In this document: positions 20,225-30,452 of the stretch, piece by piece
Layout of the letters: each line of letters starts with the position of its first letter
Position numbering within the stretch: the first letter of the stretch is position 1
NCBI RefSeq assembly: GCF_042186555.1
Contig: NC_133333.1
Location: forward strand, 69,261,555-69,325,554
Source of the DNA: Aquarana catesbeiana
Lineage: Eukaryota > Chordata > Amphibia > Anura > Ranidae
Direction of reading: 5' to 3'
Length of the DNA: 64,000 bases
Translations under genes and position numbers: made by a program
Notes under the pieces: generated by a model
Databases searched by the model: none
Seen by the model: only the letters and a program-made list of their open reading frames with translations
What the model was told of the DNA's origin: nothing

Positions 20225-21313
20225 CCTCAGACCTTTTATTCTTGCAACTTGGGAGGGTCCTGGACCGCTGGAAATCCTTCCCAGAATTACATCCCTGAAC
20301 CTGTAGGGGACCCAATTCTACTGCACCTATTCCCTCTTCTGTGTCTGTCATACCATTCATCTTCCTGAATTTTTTAAGATCAAGAGCAACCATGTCACCT
20401 TGACCATCAGGTCTTCCCTTATTTTTCCTGTTACCCATGGTAACCAAAACATTTATCAGTGTGTTGCACTTTTCCTCATTGTCCAAAGTATTGCCACATT
20501 TATCAGAACTCTTTTCACCAGTGTTCTGCAAGGTAGTGTCTGGAGGAGAATCGCAAAAAGCGGAGTGGTTGTCTACCATGGCAACATCACTAACCACCAA
20601 CTCCACATGACGCTCCTCCAGCGACTGTCCTGAGACCTGATCCTCACTATCCAATTTCACCTTTGGATTGATGGCCCCAAACACATTACATGTACTTGTG
20701 CCCTCTGGCACTTCCGCCCAGATTTCTGTCCTGTCCAACAGTACTCCAGAGTGCCTCTCATACACAACCTCTGTATGACGCCATCCAGCACACTGTGAGA
20801 TAATTTTCCATAACAACAACAATTGCATTACATGCTTCCAAAATTGCAGAGATTGCGATAGTACAGCCTGTAATATCCAGCTCCATTTATGCATGGTACA
20901 AGTTCTCCAAACGCAGGAGAGGATGACAGGATATACACCGACTGTACACTCCAGCATTCTAATATTTCTCTCAGCATATCTGTCATACAAAGGCAGTGTG
21001 ATTCCACACCTAAGACCTTCCTGGGGTCCTTCATGTCTTTGGGGATGTGGAAAGACTCATTTACTGATGCCTTAGAGGTGGCGCTTCTTAAATGGGCTTC
21101 CTCCTCACTGGAGGTATCCAATGCAATAACCTGGTGCTCTCCTAGAGCGCAGCCAGGTGCGGGAGTCACCACAAAACTCTCAGGCTCAGTGTCAATGATC
21201 TGTTCCTTGTCTTCTCTATGGACAACATTAGTTTGGTATACCACACCAATAACTCCTTTATGGGTTGTGGACACAACCTCTGCTATGTGCTCAATCTCTT
21301 TTGGCCCTTCCAT
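20163..21313 (-). pseudogene. Unrecognised acidic protein remnant
   Basis: Two overlapping minus-strand frames cover this stretch. One runs from 21313 to 20828 (161 codons: EIEHIAEVVSTTHKG, ESFVVTPAPGCALGEHQV, LDTSSEEEAHLRSA). Another is open from 20990 to 20163 (275 codons: VKLDSEDQVSGQSLEERHVE, NTGEKSSDKCGNTLDNEEKC, GNRKNKGRPDGQGDM). Composition flows from one to the other, suggesting one frame shifted near 20830-20990. I see no domain I know. The sequence lies on the same strand as the zinc-knuckle remnant at 29400-29996. The hAT element sits between them, so both may be parts of one retroelement; this is inference. The C-terminal 20 codons fall in the inverted repeat arm. Confidence 0.4.
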
Positions 21314-21446
21314 CTCCTGAGGAATGGGGATGAGCTCGGCTGTTCGATCGTTCGTCTAATAGCGAACGATATGGGCCGTTCGCACCAAATTTGTGTGGCA
21401 CGTCACGACCCATAATTCACTGCGGCATCGCAGTGCATTGCTGGCT

Positions 21447-21600
21447 GATGATTGGCCAAGCATGCACTATGACCCGCATGCTTGGCCAATCACAGCGCCG
21501 TCGGTAGAGAGAGCTGTAATTGGCCAAAGCCAGAGAGGCTTTGGCCAATTATGGCTCAGGGGTTGAGAACACGCCCCACACTATATAAGGCGTAGTGTGT
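21447..21600 (+). promoter_or_regulatory. hAT promoter region: two CCAAT palindromes and a TATA box
   Basis: Palindrome 1 has 17-bp perfect arms TGATTGGCCAAGCATGC (21449-21465 and 21476-21492). Palindrome 2 has 15-bp perfect arms TAATTGGCCAAAGCC (21517-21531 and 21537-21551). Each arm carries ATTGG/CCAAT. A TATA box, CTATATAAGG, follows at 21581-21590, and the leader begins about 30 bp on. This order is that of a classic pol II promoter with paired CCAAT sites. Confidence 0.65.
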
Positions 21601-21708
21601 AGTGTGTTCCGGCGTGCTTAGAGAGAGAGAGAGAGACAGTGTCATTTCATTTGAGTTAGCTAGATTAGGCAGGACAGTCAGTGAGTTAGCTGCACTTACA
21701 GTGTATTG

Positions 21709-21763
21709 TGTATATATATATATATGCATCCCAGGTGTGTATATATATATATATGCATCCCAG

Positions 21764-21862
<99 letters not shown>

Positions 21863-21880
21863 TACATATATACACACACT
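21709..21880. repeat. TA/CA microsatellite with duplicated GCATCCCAGGTGTGT unit
   Basis: TA runs at 21711-21725, 21741-21754 and 21774-21853 are separated by two copies of GCATCCCAGGTGTGT, with CA-rich edges. Long open frames through it are artefacts of the repeat. Confidence 0.95.
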
Positions 21881-22044
21881 GTATTCAGTTTAGCTAGATC
21901 CGTTCCTGTTATCTTCCTACTGACAGGCAGGCTTGTCTTGTTACAGTATTTACAGCTACCTGAAGAAAATTGCTGTGTTCTTTTGATCCTATTAGTACCA
22001 CAGTCAGGCAGCTAGACTATTTACAGTTAGTGCAGTGCGTCCTC

Positions 22045-22720
22045 CTCACAGTGTTCAGTTAAAGCTACAAGTTAGTTTAGTGTGACCTCTGCACAGTGTT
22101 CAGCTAAAACTACAAGTTAGTGTAGTGCACAGTGTTCAGCTAAAGCTACAAGTTAGTGTAGTGCACAGTGTTCAGCTAAAGCTACAAGTTAGGGTAGTGC
22201 CTCCTCCTCACAGTGTTCAGCTAAAGCTACAAGTTAGTTTAGTGTGACCTCTGCACAGTGTTCAGCTAAAGCTACAAGTTAGGGTAGTGCGTCCTCCTCA
22301 CAGTGTTCAGCTAAAACTACAAGTTAGTGTAGTGCAACCTCTGCACAGTGTTCAGCTAAAGCTACAAGTTAGTGTAGTGCGTCCTCCTCACAGTGTTCAG
22401 CTAAAACTACAAGTTAGTGTAGTGCGTCCTCCTCACAGTGTTCAGCTAAAACTACAAGTTAGTGTAGTGAGACCTCTGCACAGTGTTCAGCTAAAGCTAC
22501 AAGTTAGTGTAGTGCACAGTGTTCAGCTAAAGCTACAAGTTAGGGTAGTGCCTCCTCCTCACAGTGTTCAGCTAAAGCTACAAGTTAGTTTAGTGTGACC
22601 TCTGCACAGTGTTCAGCTAAAGCTACAAGTTAGGGTAGTGCGTCCTCCTCACAGTGTTCAGCTAAACCTACAAGTTTTTTTGCGAGCTCTGCACAGTGTT
22701 CAGCTAAAGCTACCTGTAGA
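22045..22720 (+). repeat. Minisatellite, 16 copies of CAGTGTTCAGCTAAAGCTAC, in the hAT leader
   Basis: Sixteen copies of the core GTTCAGCTAAAGCTACAAGTT are separated by TAGTGTAGTG plus one of three linkers: CGTCCTCCTCA, CGACCTCTGCA or just CA. This gives unit lengths of about 46 or 34 bp. A segment of about 157 bp starting at 22158 recurs at 22509 (offset 351), so there is a higher-order duplication. The last units are degenerate. Confidence 0.95.
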
Positions 22721-22766
22721 AGGTTGGTGGTGTTCTCATACTACAGGCAGTTGATTTTTCTAGCTG

Positions 22767-22805
<39 letters not shown>

Positions 22806-22810
<5 letters not shown>

Positions 22811-23030
22811 GTGTCAGCAGTGATAGGAATGGGAGCAATAAAGGAACATGAAACGGACTCCTCCCTTTTTCTCTCCTATAACTAGGTTATTACCATTTCT
22901 TTCACTCCCCCTTCTCCGTTTTCTCCCCCCCCCCTCACCCCATTCCCCTCCCCCTCCCATTCACATCCTCCCTCCCAGTCCGTTTCATGTTCCTTTATTG
23001 CTCCCATTCCTATCACTGCTGACACTTCTA
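22806..23030. repeat. Perfect 54-bp inverted repeat with 117-bp pyrimidine-rich loop
   Basis: Left arm 22806-22859 (TAGAAGTGTCAGCAGTG ... AAACGGACT) and right arm 22977-23030 (AGTCCGTTT ... GACACTTCTA) are exact reverse complements. The loop (22860-22976) is almost only C and T. The left arm abuts the TA microsatellite. Confidence 0.97.
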
Positions 23031-23701
23031 CACTCAGAGTTTCAGGCCACTCCCCCCCTTCTCCTTTACTATTCCGCTCTCCTCCCCCTCACTGCTCTCC
23101 ATATATAAATCCTCTTCAGCTCCCAGCCAATCAGCTTGACAAAGGAGCGCCGCCGTCACACCACTCACGGCGTGCCAGCTCAGGAAACGCGTCGCACATC
23201 GTGTGACGTCATCATCCGTGTCTGGATCGGCTGCTAACCAAGCCTCTCTTTGGTGCCTGTCTCCGGATGTGTGTCTCGGCCGTCCACATCCAGCGTTCTT
23301 AGACTGCCCAGAGCTATTCTACACCTACCAGCCGAGAGATGACTCCACGGATCCCCTGGATTGCCCTGGGACATGTTTAATGCTTGATACTTTCTACCTA
23401 AATGTGAGTGTATTACCAGCTGTTGCTGTTTTTTAATAAATTGTTTTAAAAGTCTGCACCCAGAGGCGCCTCCTTTTCCTTGTCTTACAGTGCATTGGGA
23501 TAATGGCTTTTACTCCCTTCGGAAGGCTGCCCTGAATGTGGATTCTACACATTACCCCTGCCTTTTCCACCTGCAGTTCTCATCTCGGACTTACCCTCCA
23601 CTCATTGTTATTATGAACTGTTAACCCTTTCATTTATTATTATTTCTCTATGTGCATCATTGTATTATTGGAATCTGCTGTCCATCGTTGCGGCGAATAC
23701 T
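23031..23701 (+). other. Dispersed repeat of unknown family with GGAAACGCGTCGC phrase
   Basis: There is no coding frame beyond short ones. The 23140-23215 block holds TTGACAAAGGAGCG and AGGAAACGCGTCGCACATCG. The 4426 and 59180 repeats carry variants of the same phrase. An AATAAA signal occurs at 23437. Class is not clear to me. Confidence 0.45.
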
Positions 23702-24400
23702 TGTTATATAGCTATAGAATCAGATTGCAACGTCTGATGGTTCGGTCATCCAATGGTCCGGGATTAGAACCACAGCTCTGTGCCGTTCTAGTCCAGTTGT
23801 GATAGCTCAGAACAAACACCAGGCAGGCTGTATGTAAGTTCAAACAGGAATCTATCTTTATTGACAAAATACAGGCTTTTATACACTCAAAGTGTAGGTG
23901 CAGACCTCCTGCTCATACTACTCTAACAATACAGCTGTAACCTAATTAACCTAATTAACATGAGCTAATTAACTAATCCCTTTAGACAGCCTAGATGACT
24001 CAGACATGACCGTTAGGCCAGACTGGCCGTCTTGTAGTTCAGAAAGTCCAATCAACATTATCACAATCAACATAGACTCTTCTTCACACATTAGCAGAGT
24101 TAGTTAACACAAATAACAATGGGGATCTAATGACTCTTAGATCCCATAGTAAACTTATTTACAATACACATTTTAACAGACAATAGACAGACAGGTGTTG
24201 GAATTTACATCAGCATCTCCTAACAGTATCTGTCCCAGCATTATGAATCAGCCACTATTCCAATATGGCAAATCCAGGGTCCCCAGACATACAGCTAACA
24301 AAGAGCACCTTTCCCCCAAATGCAAGGGCCCCCGATCGATCGACAAGAGGCTAGCATACAGTCCCCTCCAAAAGTCTCTCTCCCGGCTAGATCTGTCACA
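23702..24400 (-). mobile_element. LTR (solo) related to the Gmr1-like element
   Basis: On the minus strand it starts TGTGACAGATCTAGCCGGGA at 24400 and ends CTATATAACA at 23702, a TG...CA unit of 699 bp. The start resembles TGTCACAGACCTAGCCGGGA of the 55206 LTR. The internal part matches the 8940-9468 LTR. GTATAAAAGCC and CAATAAAGATAG on minus (about 23880 and 23860) are a TATA box and a polyadenylation signal. The flanks (ATACT and ATATA) do not form a clean 5-bp duplication. The right flank is the hAT TA microsatellite. Confidence 0.7.
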
Positions 24401-24448
24401 ATATATATATATATATATCCCAGCTTAGTGCAGCTACAGGCCATTAGT

Positions 24449-27400
24449 ATGACTGGAAGACCAACAAGGAGAGGCAGACAGTCACAAGCCAATAAAAGAG
24501 GGCAAGCAGGCTCTGTGTCTAGAGGCAACAGTGCTGGTCATGGAGACAGTGCATCCTCATCAGCACGTGGCCGTGGGACACCCTTGGCCTTTTTTTCGGC
24601 AGCTGGCCGTGTTGGGCCGCAACATGCGGAAGACTTGGTCGAGTGGATGACCAAGCCGTCCTCATCCTCCTCATCCTCTCTCACTCATGCTCAGGGTACT
24701 TTGGCAAAGCAGCTGCCAACGCGGCCTCTTCCCTCGGCTCAATGTCATCAGTGACTCCTTCCCTAGCCCCACCATGTCCTCCTGAGGAGTCCCTCGAACT
24801 GTTTGGCCACAGTGTTGGGTACATGCTCCAGGAGGATGCCCAGCGTTTGGAAGGCTCTGATGATGATACTGAGCTAGATGAAGGCAGTAACGTGAGCACG
24901 GACAGAGGGGTGCCCAAGAAGGACAGCAATCTGCAGTCATGCTCCCCCTGCTGCAGCATACTGCCAGGTTTGCTCCAGTGATGAGGAGGGAGGGGATGAT
25001 GAGGTCACTGACTCAACGTGGGTGCCTGATAGGAGAGAGAAGAAGGCAGATCAATGAGGATGCCCTCCAGGGGCCAGCCTAAGGGCAGCACACTGACTGC
25101 ATCACACCCCAAAGCTCCGCATGTGCAGGGCGCTGCAGTCTCTGCGCGTTATTCCAAAAGTTCTTTGGTGTGGGCCTTTTGAGATGAGTGCATCAGATCG
25201 CACCGCTCCTTTTTGCAACATATGTCTCAAGCGTATCTCGCATGGCCAAAACATCTCCCGCTTGGGCACCACATGCTTGACCAGACATATGTTGACCTGC
25301 CATGCAGTTCGTTGGCAAGCGTATCTAAAAGACCCACACCAAAGAACAAAGAGGACCTCTCCTTGCTCCTCATCAGCTGAGATCTCCAACCCCACTATAC
25401 CTTCAGTCCTCTCTGAGACCTGCACTGAGAGGAATGAAGGTGTAGAATTAGGTGTGTCACAGCCAAGTACTTGTGGGCAATCTGCTTTCGGTACACCGAC
25501 GTCAGATTGTACCAGGCAAATTTCCCTGCCCCAGCTGCTGCACTGCCGAAAGAAGTTTGCTCCCAGCCATCCACATGACCAGTGGTTGAATGCTAGCTTG
25601 GCAAAATTGCTAGCACTTCAACTGCTGCCTTTTCAGTTTGTAGACTCTTCCCCCTTCAGTGAGTTTGTGGAATGTGCGGTTCCTCAGTGGCAGGTACCCA
25701 AACGCCACTTTTTCTCACAGAAGGTGATTCCGGCTCTCTACCGGCATGTGGAAGGCAATGTCCATGCCTCACTGGACAGGGCGGTCAGCGGTAAGGTGCA
25801 TATTACCGCTGACTCTTGGTCCAGCAGGCATGGACAGGGACGTTACCCAAGTTTCACCGTGCATTGGGTGACTCTGCTGGCAGCTGGGAAGGATGCAGGA
25901 CAAGGTGCAGTAGTGTTGGAGGTTGTTCCGCCACCACGCCTCCAAAATGCCACTACTAATGATTGTGACACACCTCTCTCCTCCACCCCCTCCTCTTCTT
26001 CTTCCTCCATGACCTCTTCGTGTGCTTTGTCCTCGGAACCAGTGGTGCTCCGTAGGCGTTCAAGGGGCTACGCAAGTACGCAGGCCAAAAGATGCCAAGC
26101 GGTGCTTGAGCTGGTGTGCTTGGGGGACAGGAGCCACACTGGGGCAGAGGTTCTGTCAGCTCTGCAGGGGCAGGTTCAGAGGTGGTTGACACCACACGCC
26201 AACTTAAGGCAGGAATGGTGGTTTGCGACAATGGCACCAACCTCCTCTCTGCCCTCCGACAGGGACAAATGACCCATGTGCCCTGTTTGGCTCACGTCCT
26301 TAACTTGGTGGTGCAGCGGTTCTTGGGCAGGTACCCGGGCTTACAGGATGTCCTGAGGCAGGCCAGGAAAGTCTGTGTGCATTTCCGCCAGTCATATAAT
26401 GCCAGTGCTCGGCTGGCGGACCTCCAAAAGGAGTTTAACCTGCCCAAGAACCGCCTAATCTTTGACATGCCCACCAGGTGGAACTCAACGTTGGTCATGC
26501 TGCAGCGGCTGCACACGCAGCAGAGGGCCATCAATGAGTACCTGTGCGACTATGGCACCAGGACAGGGTCAGGGGAGCTTGTTTTTTTTTCCCACACCAA
26601 TGGGCCATGATCAGGGATGCACGCACTGTCCTGTCACCATTTGAGGAGGCCACGAGGATGGTGAGCAGTGACAGTGCATGCATCAGTGACACTGTCCCCC
26701 TTGTCCACCTGTTGGAGCACACGCTGCGTGGAATAATGGACAGGGCACTTAAGGGAAAACAGAGGCAGGAAGAGGAGGACTTCCTTAGCTCTCAAGGCCC
26801 CCTTTATCCAGACAGTGTTCCTGCATGCCCCCCGATCACACAGGAAGAGGACGAGGAGGAGGAGGATTGTGTCAGTATGGAGGTGGAGCCTGGAACTCAG
26901 CATCAGCAGCAGTCTTTAAGGGATCAGTCCCAAGAAACACATGGACTTGTACGTGGCTGGGAGGAGGTGGCTGCGGACCATGTCATCCTTAGTGACCCAG
27001 AGGACTCTGGCCCGAATGCCTCAGCAAACCTACGCTGCATGGCCTCCCTGATCCTGCAAAGCCTGCGTAAGGATCCTCGTATTCGTGGTATCAAGGAGAA
27101 GGACCAATACTGGCTGGCAACCCTCCTTGATCCACGTTACATGGGTAAGGTTGCGGACCTTATCTTGCCATCGCAGAGGGAGCAGAGGATGAAACATCTT
27201 TGGGAGGCCTTGCAGAAAGGTCTGTGCAACACGTTCCCAGAGACTGGGAGGTTACAAACTCCTGTTTCTGGACAACGTGTTGCTGAGGCTTCAGTCAGTC
27301 AAAAGAAGGAGTGGTGGAGAAGGTGGCCGTCTGACCAATGCGTTCAGACAATTTTTTAGTCCGCAGCCCCAAGGTATGATCGGTTCCAGCAACCATCGCC

Positions 27401-27717
27401 AGCATCTGTTTTACATGGTGTAGGAATACCTAGGAGCAAGATCTGACTTGGACACCTTTCCCACCGAAAATCCTCTGGGTTACTGGTTCTTGAGGATGGA
27501 TCACTGGCCAGAGCTTGCACAGTATGCAATTGAGCTACTGGCCTGTCCTGCATCCAGCCTTCTTTCGGAATGCACATTCAGTGCTGCTGGAGGCTTTGTA
27601 ACAGATCATAGGGTGCGTCTGTCCACCGACTCGGTCGATCGACTGACCTTCAGAAAAATTAATCAGTCTTGGATCACCACCAGCTACCAAGCACCTGATG
27701 CTGATGTAACCGAATAA
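24449..27717 (+). pseudogene. BED zinc-finger hAT transposase, several frameshifts
   Basis: The ATG at 24449 opens a basic, serine/glycine-rich N-terminus (RPTRRGRQSQANKRG). The frame shifts near 24650-24750 to an acidic block (LEGSDDDTELDEGSN) ending at 24981. Then 25121-26272 has a BED finger (CNICLKRISHG ... TCLTRHMLTCH) and the start of the catalytic fold (VHITADSWSSR, where D is likely catalytic). A shift near 26200 gives VVCDNGTNLLSALRQG, HVPCLAHVLNLVVQRFL and DMPTRWNSTLVMLQRL, all standard hAT blocks. Another shift near 26580 gives the 26544-27359 frame (DQYWLATLLDPRYMGK). The last frame, 27448-27717, has the dimerisation block (PASSLLSECTFSAAGG, then DRLTFRKIN). Every expected region is present in order, so it is a full-length gene disabled by at least four frame breaks. 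Confidence 0.85.
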
Positions 27718-27834
27718 TTTTTTTTGAAATCTAAGATCCCTTCAAAGACTGCCTATGCTGATGCTGAGTGACTATCCTGAGTAATTATCCTCTTCCTCCT
27801 CAATGATCACGCTGATAGCTTGTAAGAACATTTT

Positions 27835-28255
27835 TGGTTCTGGGCGCCACCACCAGTGCCTAAGGCCCAATTTTTCATCCCCTGTTTAACAGGGGCATGT
27901 AATTACAATTTTTGATGCAATACTTTGCAGCAGGGCTCGTTCCTGCGTTCCAACTAGAGTTTCTGTGAGGGGTTGCAGTGTTGTGGCACCAGCACAAGTG
28001 CCTCATCCCCTGCTCAACAGGGGCGTGTAATTACAATTCTTGATTTAATGTTTCACAGCAGGGCCCGTTTCTGCGCCCACCAAGAGCGAGTGAGGACTTA
28101 CAGTGTTGTGGCACCAGCACCACCACCAACAAAGGCCCAATTTTTCTGCCCCTGTTCAACAGGGGCATGTAATTACAATTCTTGATCTAATATTTCACAG
28201 CAGGGCCCTGTGAGGGCTTACAGTATTGTGGCCACAACACCACCTAAGGCCCAAA
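27835..28255 (+). repeat. Three tandem units of about 130-143 bp in the hAT 3' tail
   Basis: GGGGCRTGTAATTACAATT recurs at about 27892, 28021 and 28162. Each copy is followed by a TTTCACAGCAGGGC-type phrase and TACAGTRTTGTGGC. The copies are divergent. Confidence 0.8.
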
Positions 28256-28699
28256 TTTCTGCTGAGTATATAGGGCAGGCCCCTACTTTCAAACATCCAG
28301 CTTACAAATGACTCCTACTTGCAAACGGAAGGAGACAACAGGAAGTGAGATGAAATCTAACCCTAGGAAGGGAAATTCTCTCCTGTAAGAGTTAATATGG
28401 GAAAAACATTTCTCCTTTCCACTGATGCTTTATCACCAATCCTTGTTTCACAAAAAACCCCAAATTTTCAAAAAACATTTGTCATTGGGACAAAAAGTGA
28501 GGTGAAATCTTCTGAAGAGGAGCACAGACAGCAAAACAAATGTCACGGGGGTGATAACCCTTCCCTATGTTTTCCAAAAAGCTTAAAAAAAGTTTTTTTG
28601 GCTGGAGCTAAACACGTTAAAAATGTACCAGTTCAAAATTACAAACAGATTCTACTTAAAAAACCTACAGTCCCTGTCTTGTTTGCACCGCCTGTATAC
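28256..28699. other. Non-coding stretch, possibly dispersed repeat
   Basis: No motif-bearing frame. The 28315-28340 phrase TACTTGCAAACGGAAGGAGACAACAGG and the 28500-28690 A-rich part have the style of a frog interspersed repeat. Boundary with the hAT tail is not visible. Confidence 0.35.
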
Positions 28700-29340
28700 T
28701 GCTGTTCAGAGTTTATAGGGCCTGGTGAATGGACACTGATGGGTGGCACTGATGGCACTGCTTGTTTGCAGTGATGCCCCTAAGGGTGGCATTGCTGGGC
28801 ATCACTGCAACATATTGGTGCCAATCAGTGCCCGTTTGTGGGCACTGATTGGCACAGATTTGGCACACTGGGCACATGTGGATGGCCATGGGGTACATAC
28901 CTGGCCATCCACATGTTGCCGCTTCCCTGGTGGTCCTAGTGGCGATCCCTGGTGGTCCAGTGTGGTGATCTGCGGGGGGGCTGCGCTGATAAACAATCAG
29001 CGCAGACCCCCCCTGCCAGGAGAGCCGCCGATCGGCGGCTCTCCTCTAATCGCGTCTGTCAGACGCGAGTGAGGAAGAGCCGATCAACGGCTCTTCCTAT
29101 TGACAGCGTGATCAGCCGTGATTGGACACGGCTGATCACGTGGTAAAGAGCCTCCGCCGGAGGCTTTTTACCAAGATCAGTGTAGCGGTGTGTCAGACTG
29201 ACACACCGCTCCACCGATCGCCGCGATGCGCGCCCCCTGCGGCATGTTATCCTGCTGGACGTCATATGACGTCCAGTCAGGATAACAGAACCACTTCCCG
29301 GACGTCAATCCGCTATAGGGCGGGCGGGAAGTGGTTAAAC
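28700..29340. repeat. Dispersed repeat ending in a chain of nine hairpins
   Basis: From 28981 to 29336, nine inverted repeats follow one another. Their arms are 28981-28990/28996-29005; 29018-29045 (a 28-bp palindrome); 29050-29058/29060-29068; 29072-29082/29088-29098; 29107-29120/29127-29140; 29142-29156/29158-29172 (one mismatch); 29184-29196/29198-29210; 29246-29286 (centred on CTGGACGTCATATGACGTCCAG); and 29289-29300/29325-29336. The left part (28735-28870) is built of GGCACTGAT-type near-repeats. From memory this is an abundant ranid repeat; no protein is encoded. Confidence 0.85.
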
Positions 29341-29399
29341 TAACCTGTGGCAAAACATTTTTAAACACAGCAGGCTGCAATACCATAAATTCACCACCT

Positions 29400-29996
29400 T
29401 GCTTGGGTGGCGCTTCATTAAACTAGCAAAGATCTTTGCTGTCAGCAGCGACAGATCGCAGTAACCAATTATCACCACAAGTAATTTCAGACATTTTTGT
29501 TTTACTATTTGACACATTCTCATCACCAAGGTCAAGTACCCTCTTATCCATCAGAGCGGCACCACAGTTGTCCCAGGCAATCTCTGGTAATCTCTGGCAA
29601 TCTTTCAAACTTCTGGTAAGCCTGTTGCTCACTCCTGGCACTCAGAGCAGGCTTCTCAAACACAGATGCAGACCTTTGCTTTGCTATGTAGCTTTGCACT
29701 TGAGCCTGGGACAAAGGACACTTGGAGACTGGATGCTCCCACTCACTGCACCGCAAACAGCGCACTTGGTTCCATGTCTTGTCAGGGCTTCCCACATTGT
29801 ATCTCGTTTCAAGCTTAGGCCTCTGCACCTTGATAGCTGGCCTACTTGCACCAGCGTTGCCAAGGGCAACAACATGCACTTCCCCTTTAACTTGATCCAG
29901 TGCTGCCAGGTGTCGCTTGCACCAATCCACTGCAGACTCAGACTTTGGTGGACTCTCCATACTTGCAGTCACCTGTGCACTCATTGCAAAGAGCAA
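29400..29996 (-). pseudogene. Gag-like remnant with a CCHC zinc knuckle, family unknown
   Basis: The minus-strand frame from 29996 (150 codons) reads SAVDWCKRHLAALDQVKGE, then VRCLRCSEWEHPVSKCPLS. The latter is a CX2CX4HX4C knuckle of the kind found in retroelement gag proteins. A frame change near 29600, where GGYAATCTCTGG is repeated, leads into KRVLDLGDENVSNSKTKM and TCGDNWLLRSVAADSKDLC. It stops at about 29423, and weak coding look persists to the hairpin repeat at 29340. Knuckles of this form bind single-stranded nucleic acid. No integrase or RT accompanies it. The nearest same-strand coding remnant is at 20163-21313, beyond the hAT insertion. Confidence 0.5.
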
Positions 29997-30000
29997 AGAG

Positions 30001-30337
30001 TGGAGTCATTGTCTCCAAATCCCTCAACTCACCAGGCGGCTACAGCATCTCGGCTTCCCGGCCCAGCGGCCTCAGCATCCGCAATAATGGTGTCACCCAC
30101 AGAACCTCGAGTCCCCACTCCAGAGAAGTTTTCGGGAGATCGCAGCAAGCCTTCAAGAATGCCTACCAGCTGTACTTCCTGCTACAGCCCTGTACCTTCT
30201 CTTTGGAGAGCACCAAGGTGGTGTTCATCGTCTCACTACTCCAGGGGGGGCCCCAAACCTGGGCTCATCACTTACTGGAACAGGCCAGCCCGCTGTTAGA
30301 CACTATGGACTCTTTTCTGAATGAAATGGCCAAATTA
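30001..30337 (+). pseudogene. Chromovirus (Ty3/gypsy) gag fragment
   Basis: The frame at 29900-30337 reads AFKNAYQLYFLLQPCTFSLE, TKVVFIVSLLQGGPQTWAHHLLEQ and DSFLNEMAKL. These match the gag at 50440-50690 (AFRNSCELYFALQPRTFSLE, PQTWAHRLLEQ, DDFFRAMSQL) block for block. The gag start is in another frame (PRVPTPEKFSGDRSK near 30105-30150). The fragment stops at 30337 where the 5' end of LINE-E begins. Gag would form the capsid; only part of it is here. Confidence 0.8.
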
Positions 30338-30452
30338 GGGGGGGCGTGTCCTGGCAATGGAAGAGTGAGGACGTGCATTGCTGCAGCTCCGTCCCGCCGC
30401 CGCACCTGATCACAGCCATCTCGTGAAATAATACAGCCAGCCGACTCCTGAC

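Larger units (their letters stand above)
21330..28390 (+). mobile_element. BED-type hAT DNA transposon, degenerate and invaded
   Basis: It begins near GGGGATGAGCTCGGCTGTTCG, followed by a promoter region, a minisatellite 5' leader (22051-22720), the transposase frames (24449-27717) and a tandem-repeat 3' tail (27835-28255). The leader is interrupted at its TA microsatellite by unrelated sequence (about 22806-24400); TA repeats occur on both sides (22769-22807 and 24401-24418). I could not identify both terminal inverted repeats or the 8-bp duplication, so the outer limits are approximate. Confidence 0.6.

Noticed and set aside
21602..22015. Long open frames on both strands at the TA repeat
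   Set aside because: They are open only because TATATA encodes alternating Ile/Tyr in every frame.
22045..22720. Regular repeats with variable linkers, superficially CRISPR-like
   Set aside because: Linkers are 2 or 11 bp drawn from three fixed strings, and the setting is a eukaryotic hAT leader; it is a minisatellite.
23180..23200. GGAAACGCGTC as part of a hammerhead ribozyme
   Set aside because: There is no CTGATGA partner or matching stems nearby, here or at 4440 and 59185.
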